DNA of 64,000 nucleotides from Saccharothrix algeriensis (GTDB lineage Bacteria; Actinomycetota; Actinomycetes; Mycobacteriales; Pseudonocardiaceae): positions 1,922,001-1,986,000 of the forward strand of contig NZ_JAFBCL010000001.1 in assembly GCF_016907655.1 (NCBI RefSeq), read 5' to 3'. The notes below the pieces were generated by a model. The model had not been told where the DNA came from and made no database searches. It was given only the letters and a program-made list of their open reading frames with translations. Each line of letters opens with the position of its first letter. Positions within the stretch are counted from its first letter, which is position 1. This document shows positions 23,321 through 32,202 of the stretch, piece by piece. The translations under genes were made by a program, and so were the position numbers.

Positions 23321-24040
23321 ATGGAGGTTCCGGAACACCGAACGCTGCTGGGCGTCGACGTGGTGGGGTCGGCGCGCAACGAGGGCTACCACCTCAACGC
23401 CGTGCGGGAGGCGCTGGACGGGATGGTCCGCGACGCGCTCGTCACCGCCGGCCTGGGCCGGGCCGACGTGGTGGAGTGGGAGCCCACGGGCGACGGCGCG
23501 CTGCTGACCCTGCCGAGCGGCGGGCTGGGCGCGGTGGTCGACGCGGTGCACCACCTGGAGGCCCTGGCCGCCGACCACAACCGGCACCGCAAGCCCGACG
23601 TCCGCCTGCGGGCGGCCGTCGAGGTCGGGCCGGTCGGGCCGCAACCGGGCCTGTACGCGCCGAAGATCGCCCTGGGCCGGCTGCTGGACGCGTCGGCGTT
23701 CAAGGAGCTGGTGGCCCGGTGCGACGGGGCGAACACGGCGCTGATCGTGTCCGACGGCGCGATGCGGGCGGTCTTCGGCGGCGACTACACCCGGCACGTG
23801 CGCCGCACCGACTTCAGCCCGCTCCCGGTGCGGGACAAGGAGTTCGCGCACACCGCGTGGGTCCGCGTCCCCGGCTTCACCCCGCACCCGCGGCCGAGCG
23901 CGCCGAGCGCGCCACCCGCGCCGACCGCGCCGCCGGAGGGCCGGGTGGTGAACGTGGTGAACGGCTCGTTCCACGGCGTCCAGGCGGGCGAGGTGCGGGG
24001 CGGCATCCACCTGGGCGCCCCGCCGCCCTCCTTCCGCTGA
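23321..24040 (+). CDS. Class III nucleotide cyclase-like protein with RHIM-like C-terminal motif
   Basis: A 239-aa protein. Residues 8-190 resemble a class III cyclase catalytic domain: the first metal Asp is D13 in GVDVVGSAR and the second D58 in EPTGDGALL. A Pro/Ala-rich linker (about 190-205) leads to a 30-residue tail reading VVNVVNGSFHGVQAGEVRGG then IHLG (209-232). The VQAG core resembles the RHIM tetrad and the bacterial amyloid signalling motifs reported in actinobacterial NLR systems (recollection). It follows a Crp/Fnr gene on the same strand. Product nucleotide and partner effector are unknown. Confidence 0.72.
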   Translation: MEVPEHRTLLGVDVVGSARNEGYHLNAVREALDGMVRDALVTAGLGRADVVEWEPTGDGALLTLPSGGLGAVVDAVHHLEALAADHNRHRKPDVRLRAAVEVGPVGPQPGLYAPKIALGRLLDASAFKELVARCDGANTALIVSDGAMRAVFGGDYTRHVRRTDFSPLPVRDKEFAHTAWVRVPGFTPHPRPSAPSAPPAPTAPPEGRVVNVVNGSFHGVQAGEVRGGIHLGAPPPSFR

Positions 24041-24839
24041 CCCCGCTCCCGGCGCCGGGGCGGCCCGGCTCCTCCGCGCAGCGCGCCGCCCCGTCCCGCC
24101 ACAGTCCCTTCCCTGCGCGGCGGCGCCTCGACGAGCGGCGCCGCGGGGTCGTTCACAGCACCGCGCCCACCTCCACCCGAGGTGGAATTTCGCATTTACC
24201 TGGAATAGCGGTCACAGCTTTCCGCCGCATTGTCACACTTTCGAGTGAACTTTATCGCGCCGTTCCCCCGCCGGACTGATCGGTAGGAAATCCCAGGGTG
24301 TCGAGCGGCCACCAGGACTGCGCACGCTCACACGATCAGTTGGACCGAATAGGGTGGGCCGCTCGGCGCGCACCGCAGCCCCTTCGGCGCATGACTGATC
24401 AAATGCTCGACTTCGCCACGCCGATTCGGCCATTCTCGTGGGGGTCGCGGCACACCCCGGAAACACGAACGCGGCCTCCTGTTGGAGCAGGAGACCGCGT
24501 GTGCCGTGTCCCACCCGCCGTCTCCCTGGTCACGCAACCCGAAGACCTGTCGGAGGAACAATTGTTGAGTGTAAGGCCGTCCGCGCACCCACCGCCAGGC
24601 TTCGCGCCGCCACGGCCGGGTGAGCCCGGCCGCCGGCGCCCGGCGCGCCACCGGTCGGGGCCGCGCCACCGGTCCGGGCGCACCGCGCGCCGCGGAGCGC
24701 CGCCTCCCCGCCCCGGCGCGTGCGGGTGAGCCCGCGTCCGCAGCGGTCCCCCGGCAGCACCCCTCAACAGCACCGCGCCGCGCGGCCCGGAGCGCTCCGG
24801 GCCGCGCCGGTCGCGGCCGTCACGAGAAGGACCACCGCC
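24041..24839. other. 800-nt gene-free region of lower GC
   Basis: No convincing gene. A hairpin at 24120-24144 (8-bp stem) may end the cyclase transcript. 24186-24430 is clearly less GC-rich than the surroundings and promoter-like. A hairpin around 24467-24500 (ACGCGG/CCGCGT plus CTCCTG/CAGGAG) and a GGAGGAACAATTGTTG start-like signal near 24553-24568 open a 54-codon Arg/Pro-rich frame I do not trust. It may hold a small RNA or leader for the DUF6119 gene. Confidence 0.45.
24120..24144. terminator. Hairpin downstream of the cyclase-like gene
   Basis: A perfect 8-bp GC stem (24120-24127 with 24137-24144) and 9-nt loop 80 nt after the stop codon, without a T run. Confidence 0.45.
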
Positions 24840-26465
24840 TTGCCCCGTCAACCCCTCCCCTCCGGCCCCGTGGCGCTCTACTGCCTGCTGGACGACCTGC
24901 CGCCGGAGGATCGCGTGAAGCGCGCGGACGGCGTCACCACCGCCTACGACGGCCCCGTCACGATCAACGGCGTCCAGGCGCACCTGGTCGCCGGTGTCCG
25001 CGCCGCCGACGGCCCGGCGCGGGCCGAGCGCACCACCGGCCGGGAGCCGGACCCGCGCGGCGCCACGCCGTTCGCCGTCGTCCTGGTGCCGGTCGGCGGC
25101 CGGGTGCTGGCCGCCGCCTTCGGCAGCGGGCGCCACCTGCTCGACGGCGCCCCGGCGGACGAGCGCCCCGGGCCGCTGTTCGCGATCCGCCGCCTCGACC
25201 CGGCCCGGCTGCGCGCCATCAGCCGCACGCCGCCCGCCCCGACCGCGCGCACCGGCCACGCGCCCTCCCCCGCGGGCGGCACGCCGGCCGGCTCCCGCCC
25301 CGGACCGGCCGGGGAGGCGGACGTGGCGGACCCGGCCCACCACGGGGCCACCGGCGGCAAGCGGTGCCGCGTCCGGGCGGACGACCCGCCGACGACCAGC
25401 GCCGGGCGCCCGCCCGGCGCGTTCCTCGCCGGCCTGGCGGCCGTCTGCCGCGCCGTCGAGGAGGACGACGAGAACTCGCCGCTGCGCTTCCTCTCCCGGG
25501 TGCGCCCCCTCGGCGACCACGACCCGGTCGTCCCGCGCCTGGAGGGCCGGCTCGCCGTCGCGCTCGGCGGCGGCGACGAGTTCGGCCCGCTGGGCCTGTG
25601 CCCGCCCGCCGCGGCGGCGCGGGCCGCGGACGTGGCGAACTCCTTCTACACCAACAGCGTCGGGGGCCTCGGCCCGGTCGGGCTGGGCGCCGACCTCGAC
25701 GTCGCGGCGATCACCGGGCGGTTCGCCGCGGTCCCGGTGTCGGCGCGGGTCAGCGAGTTGAAGGTCAGCCGCCTGATGCCGTGCGCCGACGAGCACCGCG
25801 AGCAGCTGCTGACCCGGCCGATCCCGATGGACCGGTGGGTGGCGTTCGAGACCGAGGTCGACGGCCGCGCCTACTGCCTGCACCAGGGGCGCTGGTACGG
25901 GGTCGGGCGGGACGCCGTCGAACGGGTCCGCGCCCGGGCCGCCGAGCTGGTGGCGAACCGCAGCGACCTGGAGTTCCCGCCCTGGACGCCCGCGGGCGGG
26001 CCCGGCGACGAGCACCGGTACTGCCGGCGGGTGGCCCGCCGGGACGGCTACCTGTGCCCGGACCGGGACTTCGCCCGCACGCCGATGCACCCCCGGCTCC
26101 GGCTGGCGGACGTGATCGGCCCCGGCGACGAGGTGGTGCACGTCGGGTGGCTGGGCCGCGCCACGGCGGCCGGCCGCCTGTTCGCGCGGGCGCGGGTGTC
26201 GGCGTGGGCGCAGCGCCTGGAGCCCGAGGCGCTCGCCCAGCTCGACGCCGAGGTGCGCCGGCTGGACGGCCGGCGCCGCGTCACCGAGCGCCCGCGCGTG
26301 GTCGTGCTCGCCGCCGCCGGGCGGCGGTGGGACGCGGACCGGCTGTTCACCTTCTCCCTGGTCGACCTGCTGCGCCTGGCCGAGGACCTGCGGCACCACG
26401 GGATCAGCCTGCAGTTCGCCGACATCCCGTCCGCGCCGCAGGAGGGGGGCGGCCGGGCGGCGTGA
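24840..26465 (+). CDS. DUF6119/TIGR04141 sporadically distributed protein
   Basis: A 541-aa protein that I recognise as the TIGR04141/DUF6119 family: the segment VAFETEVDGRAYCLHQGRWY near residue 330 and the later HRYCRRVARRDGYLCPDRDF and HVGWLGRATAAGRLFARARVS match the conserved order of that family. An N-terminal domain begins VALYCLLDDLP. A variable Pro/Gly-rich stretch (about 125-190) interrupts it. TTG 24840 has GAAGGA eight bases upstream. TIGR04141 genes are patchily distributed and function is unknown. It follows an 800-nt atypical spacer. Confidence 0.7.
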   Translation: MPRQPLPSGPVALYCLLDDLPPEDRVKRADGVTTAYDGPVTINGVQAHLVAGVRAADGPARAERTTGREPDPRGATPFAVVLVPVGGRVLAAAFGSGRHLLDGAPADERPGPLFAIRRLDPARLRAISRTPPAPTARTGHAPSPAGGTPAGSRPGPAGEADVADPAHHGATGGKRCRVRADDPPTTSAGRPPGAFLAGLAAVCRAVEEDDENSPLRFLSRVRPLGDHDPVVPRLEGRLAVALGGGDEFGPLGLCPPAAAARAADVANSFYTNSVGGLGPVGLGADLDVAAITGRFAAVPVSARVSELKVSRLMPCADEHREQLLTRPIPMDRWVAFETEVDGRAYCLHQGRWYGVGRDAVERVRARAAELVANRSDLEFPPWTPAGGPGDEHRYCRRVARRDGYLCPDRDFARTPMHPRLRLADVIGPGDEVVHVGWLGRATAAGRLFARARVSAWAQRLEPEALAQLDAEVRRLDGRRRVTERPRVVVLAAAGRRWDADRLFTFSLVDLLRLAEDLRHHGISLQFADIPSAPQEGGGRAA

Positions 26466-26505
26466 CCGGGCGCGGAGCGGTCCCCGGCCGGGCGCCGGGG
26501 ACCGC

Positions 26506-27063
26506 CTACACCTCGTGGCCGAACTCCGCGTAGACGGTCCGGCCGGTCGCGGCGGCCTCGACGGCGAGGCGGAGCCTGCGGTGCAGCGACGGGTAGACGC
26601 GCGGCCGGGCCTCGTCGAGCGACAGGAACACCAGGCCCTCCAGCTCGTCGTCGTGGGTCCGCAGGGCCGCGGCCTGCTCGGCGGTGAGCACCCCGCCGTC
26701 GAACACGAACTGGTGGCTGTCGCGCCACACCCCCTTGCGGGGCAACCAGTCCACCACCAGCAGCGCGCCGACCCGCAGCCCCGGCCCCAGCTCCTCGCGC
26801 AGCTCGCGGCGGCACGCGGCCTTCGGCGACTCGTTGGGGTCCACCATGCCGCCGGGGATCTCCAGGACCGGCTTGTACCGCGGCGTGACGAACAGGATGC
26901 GGCCGTCCTCGTCGCGCACCAGCGCGCCGCCGGCCGAGGGCTTCGCCGGGACGCGGCCCGCGATGCCCGGGTCGAACTCGACCTCCGGCGGTCCCTCCAG
27001 CACCAGGCCGGCGGCGAGCACCTCCGCGTCGACGCAGGTGCTCGGGTTCGGATCGGTCTGCAT
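26506..27063 (-). CDS. NUDIX hydrolase
   Basis: A 185-aa NUDIX protein. The Nudix box is GGMVDPNESPKAACRRELREELG (split: GG..., then REL REE LG), with the expected GX5EX7REUXEEXG spacing, near residue 72. These enzymes hydrolyse nucleoside diphosphates linked to another moiety. The preceding PSAGGALVRDEDGRILFV strand is typical. ATG 27063 is the only sensible start. The substrate cannot be inferred from the neighbours (DUF6119 gene and a tRNA). Confidence 0.88.
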   Translation of the reverse strand: MQTDPNPSTCVDAEVLAAGLVLEGPPEVEFDPGIAGRVPAKPSAGGALVRDEDGRILFVTPRYKPVLEIPGGMVDPNESPKAACRRELREELGPGLRVGALLVVDWLPRKGVWRDSHQFVFDGGVLTAEQAAALRTHDDELEGLVFLSLDEARPRVYPSLHRRLRLAVEAAATGRTVYAEFGHEV

Positions 27064-27288
27064 ACCCGCCTCGCTTCACATGGATGGTCGCGTGCCCGAC
27101 CGGGACCACCACGCCCGCGCGCGGCGCCGGTGGCCTCGATCGACGTTGCCGGGGCCTCGGTCCGCCCGGACCGGGGCCCGTTTCTTCCCGCGCCCGCACC
27201 GCGGGCGGCCGGGGGGGTGGAGCGGGGACGGGGCTCGGCGACGACCGGGACCGCTCGGATCGCCGCCGCCTGCGACCTGCCGCGACAG

Positions 27289-27363
27289 TGGGGCCGGTGG
27301 GGCTCGAACCCACGACCTGACGGATTATGAGTCCGCTGCTCTGACCAGCTGAGCTACAGCCCC
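27289..27363 (-). tRNA. tRNA with CAU anticodon (probably elongator tRNA-Met)
   Basis: A full cloverleaf of 75 nt on the minus strand: acceptor GGGGCTG/CGGCCCC, D-arm GCTCAGCTGG...GAGC, anticodon stem-loop GCGGACTCATAATCCGT with CAT, T-arm GTGGGTTCGAGCCCCAC, discriminator A, no encoded CCA. CAU can be elongator Met, initiator Met or lysidine-modified Ile; the stem lacks the three G-C pairs of the initiator. Confidence 0.93.
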
Positions 27364-27449
27364 CTGAATGTGCGGTTCAGGAGAGTACAGATCGGCGGCC
27401 CCCGCGTCTTGGCAACCCGGCAGCACGTGACCAACCCGTTCACAACCCG

Positions 27450-28295
27450 CTACGGAGCCCCGAGGTCCGACGGCCGGTAGCCGGTCGGGTAGCCGGGGTA
27501 CGTGCGGTTGCGCGGGTCGTTGGTCAGGCGGGGCGTCCTGCGCGGTGGCAGCAGGCGCACGACCCGGGCGCGCAGGCGCAGGGCCGCCCGGACCGCCGCG
27601 CCCAGCCGGGGCGGCGGGGCGGGGAAGCCGAAGGCCCGCAGCATCCGGTCGTCCAGGAGCGAGTGGACGGCCCGCGAGGTGAGCGCCCGCGGCAGCGGGT
27701 ACCACGAGCAGAAGAGGTCGACCGTGCACCGGCCGATGCGGTGGTTGGTGTCGCTGTGGACGAAGTGCTCCTCCTCGTACGCCTGCTTGAACGCCCGGAA
27801 CGCCTCGAAGTCCGCCGGCACGTCCCGGATCGCCATCCGGGCGCCCACCGCGCGGTAGAAGTGGAACGCCGCCAGCCGCTCCTGCTCGGTCAGCGGGCGC
27901 CAGCCGTAGCGCCCCAGCCACTCGATCGGCTCGTAGACGAACGTCGACAGCACGTACTTCATGTCGTCGTTGGCGATGTCGTACCGCCCGTGCAGGCGGT
28001 TCACCACGCGCAGCGCCTCCTTGCCGCGCGGCGAGTCGTACCCGTGGTCCACCAGCTCGGCCATGAGCAGCGCGGTGTCGTCGTACCGCTGCTGCGCCCG
28101 CCGCTCGAACTCGCCGGTCCTGGCCAGCAGCCCCGAGATGGAGGGCACGCAGTAGGTCTTGAACAGGGCCAGCTCCAGCGCCCGCACGTAGTCCCAGGGG
28201 AACTCGTAGCCCGAGGACAGGCGCAGGATGCGCTGGTGGTCGCGTTCGGGGTCCAGCGAGGCGATGAGGCGGCGGGTGGCGAAGCGGTCGGGCAT
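27450..28295 (-). CDS. Oxygenase MpaB family protein (DUF2236)
   Basis: A 281-aa protein of the MpaB/latex-clearing-protein catalytic superfamily (DUF2236), predicted heme b-dependent oxygenases. The family pattern ALFKTYCVPSISGLL, DDT..LMAEL, NDDMKYVLSTFVYEPIEW and FVHSDTNHRIGR is seen; the His-containing segments are candidate heme ligands. ATG 28295 is chosen by family length; the ribosome site is weak. It lies between two tRNA genes on the same strand. No substrate is indicated. Confidence 0.8.
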   Translation of the reverse strand: MPDRFATRRLIASLDPERDHQRILRLSSGYEFPWDYVRALELALFKTYCVPSISGLLARTGEFERRAQQRYDDTALLMAELVDHGYDSPRGKEALRVVNRLHGRYDIANDDMKYVLSTFVYEPIEWLGRYGWRPLTEQERLAAFHFYRAVGARMAIRDVPADFEAFRAFKQAYEEEHFVHSDTNHRIGRCTVDLFCSWYPLPRALTSRAVHSLLDDRMLRAFGFPAPPPRLGAAVRAALRLRARVVRLLPPRRTPRLTNDPRNRTYPGYPTGYRPSDLGAP

Positions 28296-28446
28296 GGTGC
28301 CGGCGTGCCGCAAACAACACACCCGGAAGTGTGACGTTCGGGTGGTGCTGGGTACCCCTGCTCCATGAGATGGCGCAACCCGGGCCCGCGGGCCCGGGAC
28401 CACCACCGGCCCGAGGCGGGTCGACGAGGCCGGAACAGGACGGGAA

Positions 28447-28485
28447 CGGGTCAGGCCCCGTCCGCTGCGGACGGGGCCTGACCCG
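28447..28485. terminator. Strong hairpin downstream of tRNA-Asn
   Basis: An 18-bp perfect stem (28447-28464 with 28468-28485) and a 3-nt loop directly after tRNA-Asn on the minus strand. Very stable, no T run. Confidence 0.75.
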
Positions 28486-28492
28486 GTGAGAG

Positions 28493-28564
28493 CTCCCCCT
28501 ACTGGATTCGAACCAGTAACCCTTCGATTAACAGTCGAATGCTCTGCCATTGAGCTAAGGGGGA
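28493..28564 (-). tRNA. tRNA-Asn(GTT)
   Basis: A 72-nt cloverleaf: acceptor TCCCCCT/AGGGGGA, D-arm GCTCAATGGCAGAGC, anticodon loop CTGTTAA (GTT), T-loop GGTTCGAATCC, discriminator G. No encoded CCA. Confidence 0.96.
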
Positions 28565-28699
28565 ATGTTCGGTTGTCCTGCCGGGCCTCGTCGGCCTGAC
28601 AGGTGACAACTCTAGCGCATCCGGAACAGTGCTCGCGAACACCCCCCGCCTGTTGCGCCGGGATGAGGTGTGACCAGGCACGATGGGAGAGGAGACCCC

Positions 28700-28954
28700 A
28701 TGAAGGCCATTCTGCTGGGCGCGGCCGTCGGCTACGTCCTCGGCGCCCGCGCGGGCCGTCAGCGGTACGAGCAGATCGCGCGCGGGGCCCGCGCGCTGGC
28801 CGACCACCCGGCCGTCCAGGGCGCCGCCGGGATCGTGCGGGCCAAGGTCGGGGAGAAGACGGGGTTCGGCCGGCGCACCGCCGCCCGGCGCGACGAGAAC
28901 CGGCACAACGGGCACCGGCCCGACCCGGTGGTCCCGCCCGCCAACGCCTACTAG
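28700..28954 (+). CDS. YtxH-like small protein
   Basis: An 84-aa protein with a glycine-zipper N-terminus ([24 protein letters not shown]) as in YtxH-type proteins, followed by an amphipathic helix and a basic, disordered tail. The Shine-Dalgarno GGAGAGGAG lies five bases before ATG. Such proteins are conserved in actinobacteria; function unknown, possibly membrane associated. It converges with and touches tam. Confidence 0.72.
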   Translation: MKAILLGAAVGYVLGARAGRQRYEQIARGARALADHPAVQGAAGIVRAKVGEKTGFGRRTAARRDENRHNGHRPDPVVPPANAY

Positions 28955-29697
28955 CGCACCCGGGCCACGGCGAAGACGCGGCGGAACGGGAACCACGTGG
29001 TCCCGTCCGCCCGCTCCGGGTAGGCCGCGCGCAGCAGGGGCGCCAGCTCGGCCCGGAACGCGGTCCACGACGGCTCGTCCAGGGCCGCGCGGACCGGGCG
29101 CAGCGCGGTGCCGGTGATCCACTCCAGCACGGCGTCGCGCCCCGTCAGCCGCTGGAGGTAGGTCGTCTCCCAGGCGTCCACCTCGGCGGCGGCCAGGACT
29201 TCCGCGTACCCCGCCGGGTCGAGCACCGGCGACTCCGGCAGCAGGCCCGCCAGGGACGGCCACGAGGCCGCCGCGACCCGGCGGGCGAGCGCGTGCGACG
29301 GCTCGTCGAAGTTCCCCGGCACCTGCACCGCCAGCCACGCGCCCGCGGGCAGCTCCGCGACCCACCCGCGCAGCAGGTCGGCGTGGCCGGGCACCCACTG
29401 CAGCACCGCGCTCGCCACCGCGACGCCGGTGTCCGGGGCGGGCCGCCACGCCGCCACGTCCCCCACGCGCGCGTCGAGCCCGCGCCCCCGGGCCGCGGCC
29501 ACCATCTCCGGCGAGGAGTCCAGCGCCTCCACCGCGGCCCCCGGCCAGCGCCGCGCCAGCAGCGCCGTCAGGTTGCCCGGACCGCAGCCCAGGTCGACCA
29601 CCCGCCGGGGCGACTCGGCGCCCACCCGGGCCAGCAGGTCGTGGAAGGGCCGCGAGCGGAGGTCGGAGAAGGACAGGTACCGCGCCGGGTCCCACAC
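28951..29697 (-). CDS. tam: Trans-aconitate 2-methyltransferase
   Basis: A 248-aa SAM-dependent methyltransferase of the Tam family, which detoxifies trans-aconitate arising from the TCA cycle. It starts [10 protein letters not shown] and carries the SAM motif [30 protein letters not shown] and [11 protein letters not shown] motifs. GTG 29697 is chosen because GGGGAGG lies five bases upstream and homology starts here; GTG 29721 would add eight residues. Confidence 0.9.
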   Translation of the reverse strand: MWDPARYLSFSDLRSRPFHDLLARVGAESPRRVVDLGCGPGNLTALLARRWPGAAVEALDSSPEMVAAARGRGLDARVGDVAAWRPAPDTGVAVASAVLQWVPGHADLLRGWVAELPAGAWLAVQVPGNFDEPSHALARRVAAASWPSLAGLLPESPVLDPAGYAEVLAAAEVDAWETTYLQRLTGRDAVLEWITGTALRPVRAALDEPSWTAFRAELAPLLRAAYPERADGTTWFPFRRVFAVARVR

Positions 29698-29763
29698 GTG
29701 CGCCTCCCCGGAAAACGGCACGACTGGGAGCAGTACGACCGTACTGCCTGCCGTGCCCCGCGG

Positions 29764-30276
29764 CTAGTCGGCCGCGCGCCGCAACCGGTCGATCTTCGCG
29801 GCGACCTCGGCGGCCACCGCGCGCACCCGCTCCACGTCCGCGCCCGCGTCCGGCCGCACCTGCAGCACCACGCCGTCGCGGCCGGGCACCTTGCGCTGCA
29901 CGAACCACGCGCCCAGGTCCTCGTTGCGCTCCCGCGACCTGATCGACCCGGTCACCCGTGCGTGCACGACCTCGGGCACCTTGCCGGGCGACGCCAGGGC
30001 GAACCGCTGCGGCGGCAGGTCGCGCAGCAGCACGGCCCCGCCGGCGTCACCGACCTCCTCCGCCTCGACCACGGTCAGCACCGCGCCGCTCCACGTGGCC
30101 TTCGACAGCAGGTGCCACCCCGCGCGCCGCGGCCCCGGCAGCCACAGCCCCAGGCTCGACGCGACCAGGAAGCCCCCGTCCACCCCGGCCGAGGCCAGCA
30201 CCCGCTCGTCGGACTCCAGCGCGCCGGTGAACCCGGCGGGCGCGCCCGAGCCGAACAGCCTGCGCCACAGCCCCAT
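29764..30276 (-). CDS. Conserved actinobacterial protein downstream of dnaG
   Basis: A 170-aa soluble protein of unknown function. It begins MGLWRRLFG and contains a PH-like beta-rich pattern (RVLASAGVDGGFLVASSLGLWL...WHLLSKATWSGAVLTVV) reminiscent of small bacterial PH-domain proteins; this is an impression. Its ATG shares a base with the dnaG stop (TGATG), so the two are translationally coupled, an arrangement often seen in actinobacteria. Confidence 0.75.
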   Translation of the reverse strand: MGLWRRLFGSGAPAGFTGALESDERVLASAGVDGGFLVASSLGLWLPGPRRAGWHLLSKATWSGAVLTVVEAEEVGDAGGAVLLRDLPPQRFALASPGKVPEVVHARVTGSIRSRERNEDLGAWFVQRKVPGRDGVVLQVRPDAGADVERVRAVAAEVAAKIDRLRRAAD

Positions 30277-32168
30277 CACAGCCCGCCCAACGCTTGTTCG
30301 CCCAGTTCCTTGTGGTAAGCCTCCAGCGCGATCAGGTCGCCGAACAGCGCCCGGTACTCGTCGGCCTCCTCGACCGGCGACACGCGCCGCAGCCGCGACT
30401 TGATCTCCACGATTTGCCCGGCCACCAGGATCTGCTGCAGCCGGGTCAGCACGCTCTGCACGTAGCGGTACTCGTCCTCCGCCCGCACCTGCAGCGGCTC
30501 GACCGACAGCTCGGTCAGCACCGACCGCACGGCCTGCTGGTCGCACTGCCTGCTCACCGCGTCGACGAAGGCGGGCCCGGACAGGCCCCCCGAAGCGCCG
30601 CCCGCCTCCCGGATCGCCCGGTGCAGCGACCGGTACACGGGGTGCGTGAACGCCTCGTCCGGCAGCGCGTCGTAGTACGGCCCGGCCATCTCCGGCAGCT
30701 GCAGCGCCGCCTTGAGCGCCTCCCGCTGGTGCCACAGCCGCATGTCGCGCGGGTCCGGCCGGGCCGGGCCCTCCGCCTCCACCGGCAGCGCGCCCTGGTT
30801 CGGGTCGACCGGGCGCGGGCGGCCCTTCGCGGGCGCACGGCCGTTCGCCGTCTCGCGCACCCTCCGCACGACGGCCGACTCGTCGTCCCAGCCGACCCAC
30901 CAGGCGAGCTTGGTCGCGTACCCGTCCCGCTTGGCCCGGTCCTTGATCCGGGCGACGAACGGGACCATCTTCTTCAGCGCCTCGACCCGGCCGTCCACCG
31001 AGTCCAGGTCGTAGCCCTGCAGCTGGGTGCGGATGGCGAACTCGAACAGCGGGGTGCGCCGCGCCACCAGGTCGCGCACCGCCACGTCGCCCTTGGCCTG
31101 GCGCAGCTCGCACGGGTCCATGCCGTCGGGCGCGACGGCGATGTAGGTCTGCGCGGAGAACTGCTGCTCGCCCTCGAACGCCTTGAGCGCCGCCTTCTGC
31201 CCGGCCGCGTCGCCGTCGAAGGTGAAGATCACCTCGCCGTTGAGGTCGTCGTCGATCAGCAGGCGGCGCAGCACGTTCATGTGGTCGCCGCCGAACGCCG
31301 TGCCGCAGGACGCGACCGCCGTGGGCACGCCGGCCAGGTGCATGGCCATCACGTCGGTGTAGCCCTCGACCACGACGGCCTGCCGCCGCTTGGCGATCTC
31401 CCGCTTGGCCAGGTCGAGCCCGAACAGCACGTGGGACTTCTTGTAGATGGGGCTCTCGCCGGTGTTGAGGTACTTGGCCTGGATCGGGTCGTCGTCGAAG
31501 ATCCGGCGCGCGCCGAAGCCGACCACGTCGCCGCCCATGTCCCGGATCGGCCACAGCAGCCGGCGGTGGAACCGGTCGATCGGCCCCTGGCGGCCCTCCT
31601 TGGCCAGCTGGGCCTTGATCAGCTCGGTCAGCTCGAAGCCGCGCCCCAGCAGGTGCTTGGTCAGCCGGTCCCAGCCCGCCGGCGCGAAGCCGCAGCCGAA
31701 CACCCGGGCGGCGGACTCGTCGAAGCCGCGCTGCGCCAGGAACTCGCGGGCGGGCAGCGCCTCGGGCGAGGCCAGCTGCTCGGCGTAGAACTCGGCGGCG
31801 GCCCGGTGCGCCTCCAGCAGCCTGCTGCGGGTGCCGCGGTCGCGCTGGACCGTCGCGCCGCCGCCCTCGTAGGTCAGCTGGATCCCGGCGCGGTCGGCGA
31901 GCCGCTCGACGGCCTCCACGAAGCCCAGGTGCTCGACCTTCATCACGAAGGCGATCACGTCGCCGCCCTCGCCGCAGCCGAAGCAGTGGTACGTGCCGTG
32001 CGTGGGGCGGACGTTGAAGCTGGGCGACTTCTCGTCGTGGAACGGGCACAGGCCCTTCAGCGCGCCGCCGCCGGCCCGCCGCAGCGAGACGTGGTCGCCG
32101 ACGACCTCGTCGATCCGGCTGCGGTCCCGCACCAACGCGATATCGCTGTCCCGGATTCGTCCTGCCAC
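30276..32168 (-). CDS. dnaG: DNA primase DnaG
   Basis: A 630-aa primase that makes RNA primers at the replication fork. The N-terminal zinc finger (CPFHDEKSPSFNV...HCFGCGEGGDVIAF), the RNA polymerase domain with VVVEGYTDVMAM and the Toprim acidic motif FDGDAAGQKAA, and a C-terminal DnaB-binding helical domain are complete. The GTG start is set by homology (VAGRIRDSDIALVRDR). It is divergent from a SigJ-like sigma gene with a 34-nt gap. Confidence 0.97.
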   Translation of the reverse strand: MAGRIRDSDIALVRDRSRIDEVVGDHVSLRRAGGGALKGLCPFHDEKSPSFNVRPTHGTYHCFGCGEGGDVIAFVMKVEHLGFVEAVERLADRAGIQLTYEGGGATVQRDRGTRSRLLEAHRAAAEFYAEQLASPEALPAREFLAQRGFDESAARVFGCGFAPAGWDRLTKHLLGRGFELTELIKAQLAKEGRQGPIDRFHRRLLWPIRDMGGDVVGFGARRIFDDDPIQAKYLNTGESPIYKKSHVLFGLDLAKREIAKRRQAVVVEGYTDVMAMHLAGVPTAVASCGTAFGGDHMNVLRRLLIDDDLNGEVIFTFDGDAAGQKAALKAFEGEQQFSAQTYIAVAPDGMDPCELRQAKGDVAVRDLVARRTPLFEFAIRTQLQGYDLDSVDGRVEALKKMVPFVARIKDRAKRDGYATKLAWWVGWDDESAVVRRVRETANGRAPAKGRPRPVDPNQGALPVEAEGPARPDPRDMRLWHQREALKAALQLPEMAGPYYDALPDEAFTHPVYRSLHRAIREAGGASGGLSGPAFVDAVSRQCDQQAVRSVLTELSVEPLQVRAEDEYRYVQSVLTRLQQILVAGQIVEIKSRLRRVSPVEEADEYRALFGDLIALEAYHKELGEQALGGL

Positions 32169-32202
32169 GGTCGGCGAGTCTAGTGCCGGCAGACTGGGCG
32201 GC

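Noticed and set aside
24553..24729. Small protein starting at TTG after GGAGGAACAA
   Set aside because: The product is almost only Arg, Pro, Gly and His, as expected from random high-GC sequence, despite a good ribosome-site-like motif.
22628..26465. Pycsar or CBASS anti-phage system
   Set aside because: No TM, TIR, Cap2/Cap3, HORMA or CD-NTase gene is adjacent. The cyclase-like protein and Crp/Fnr regulator do not match those layouts.
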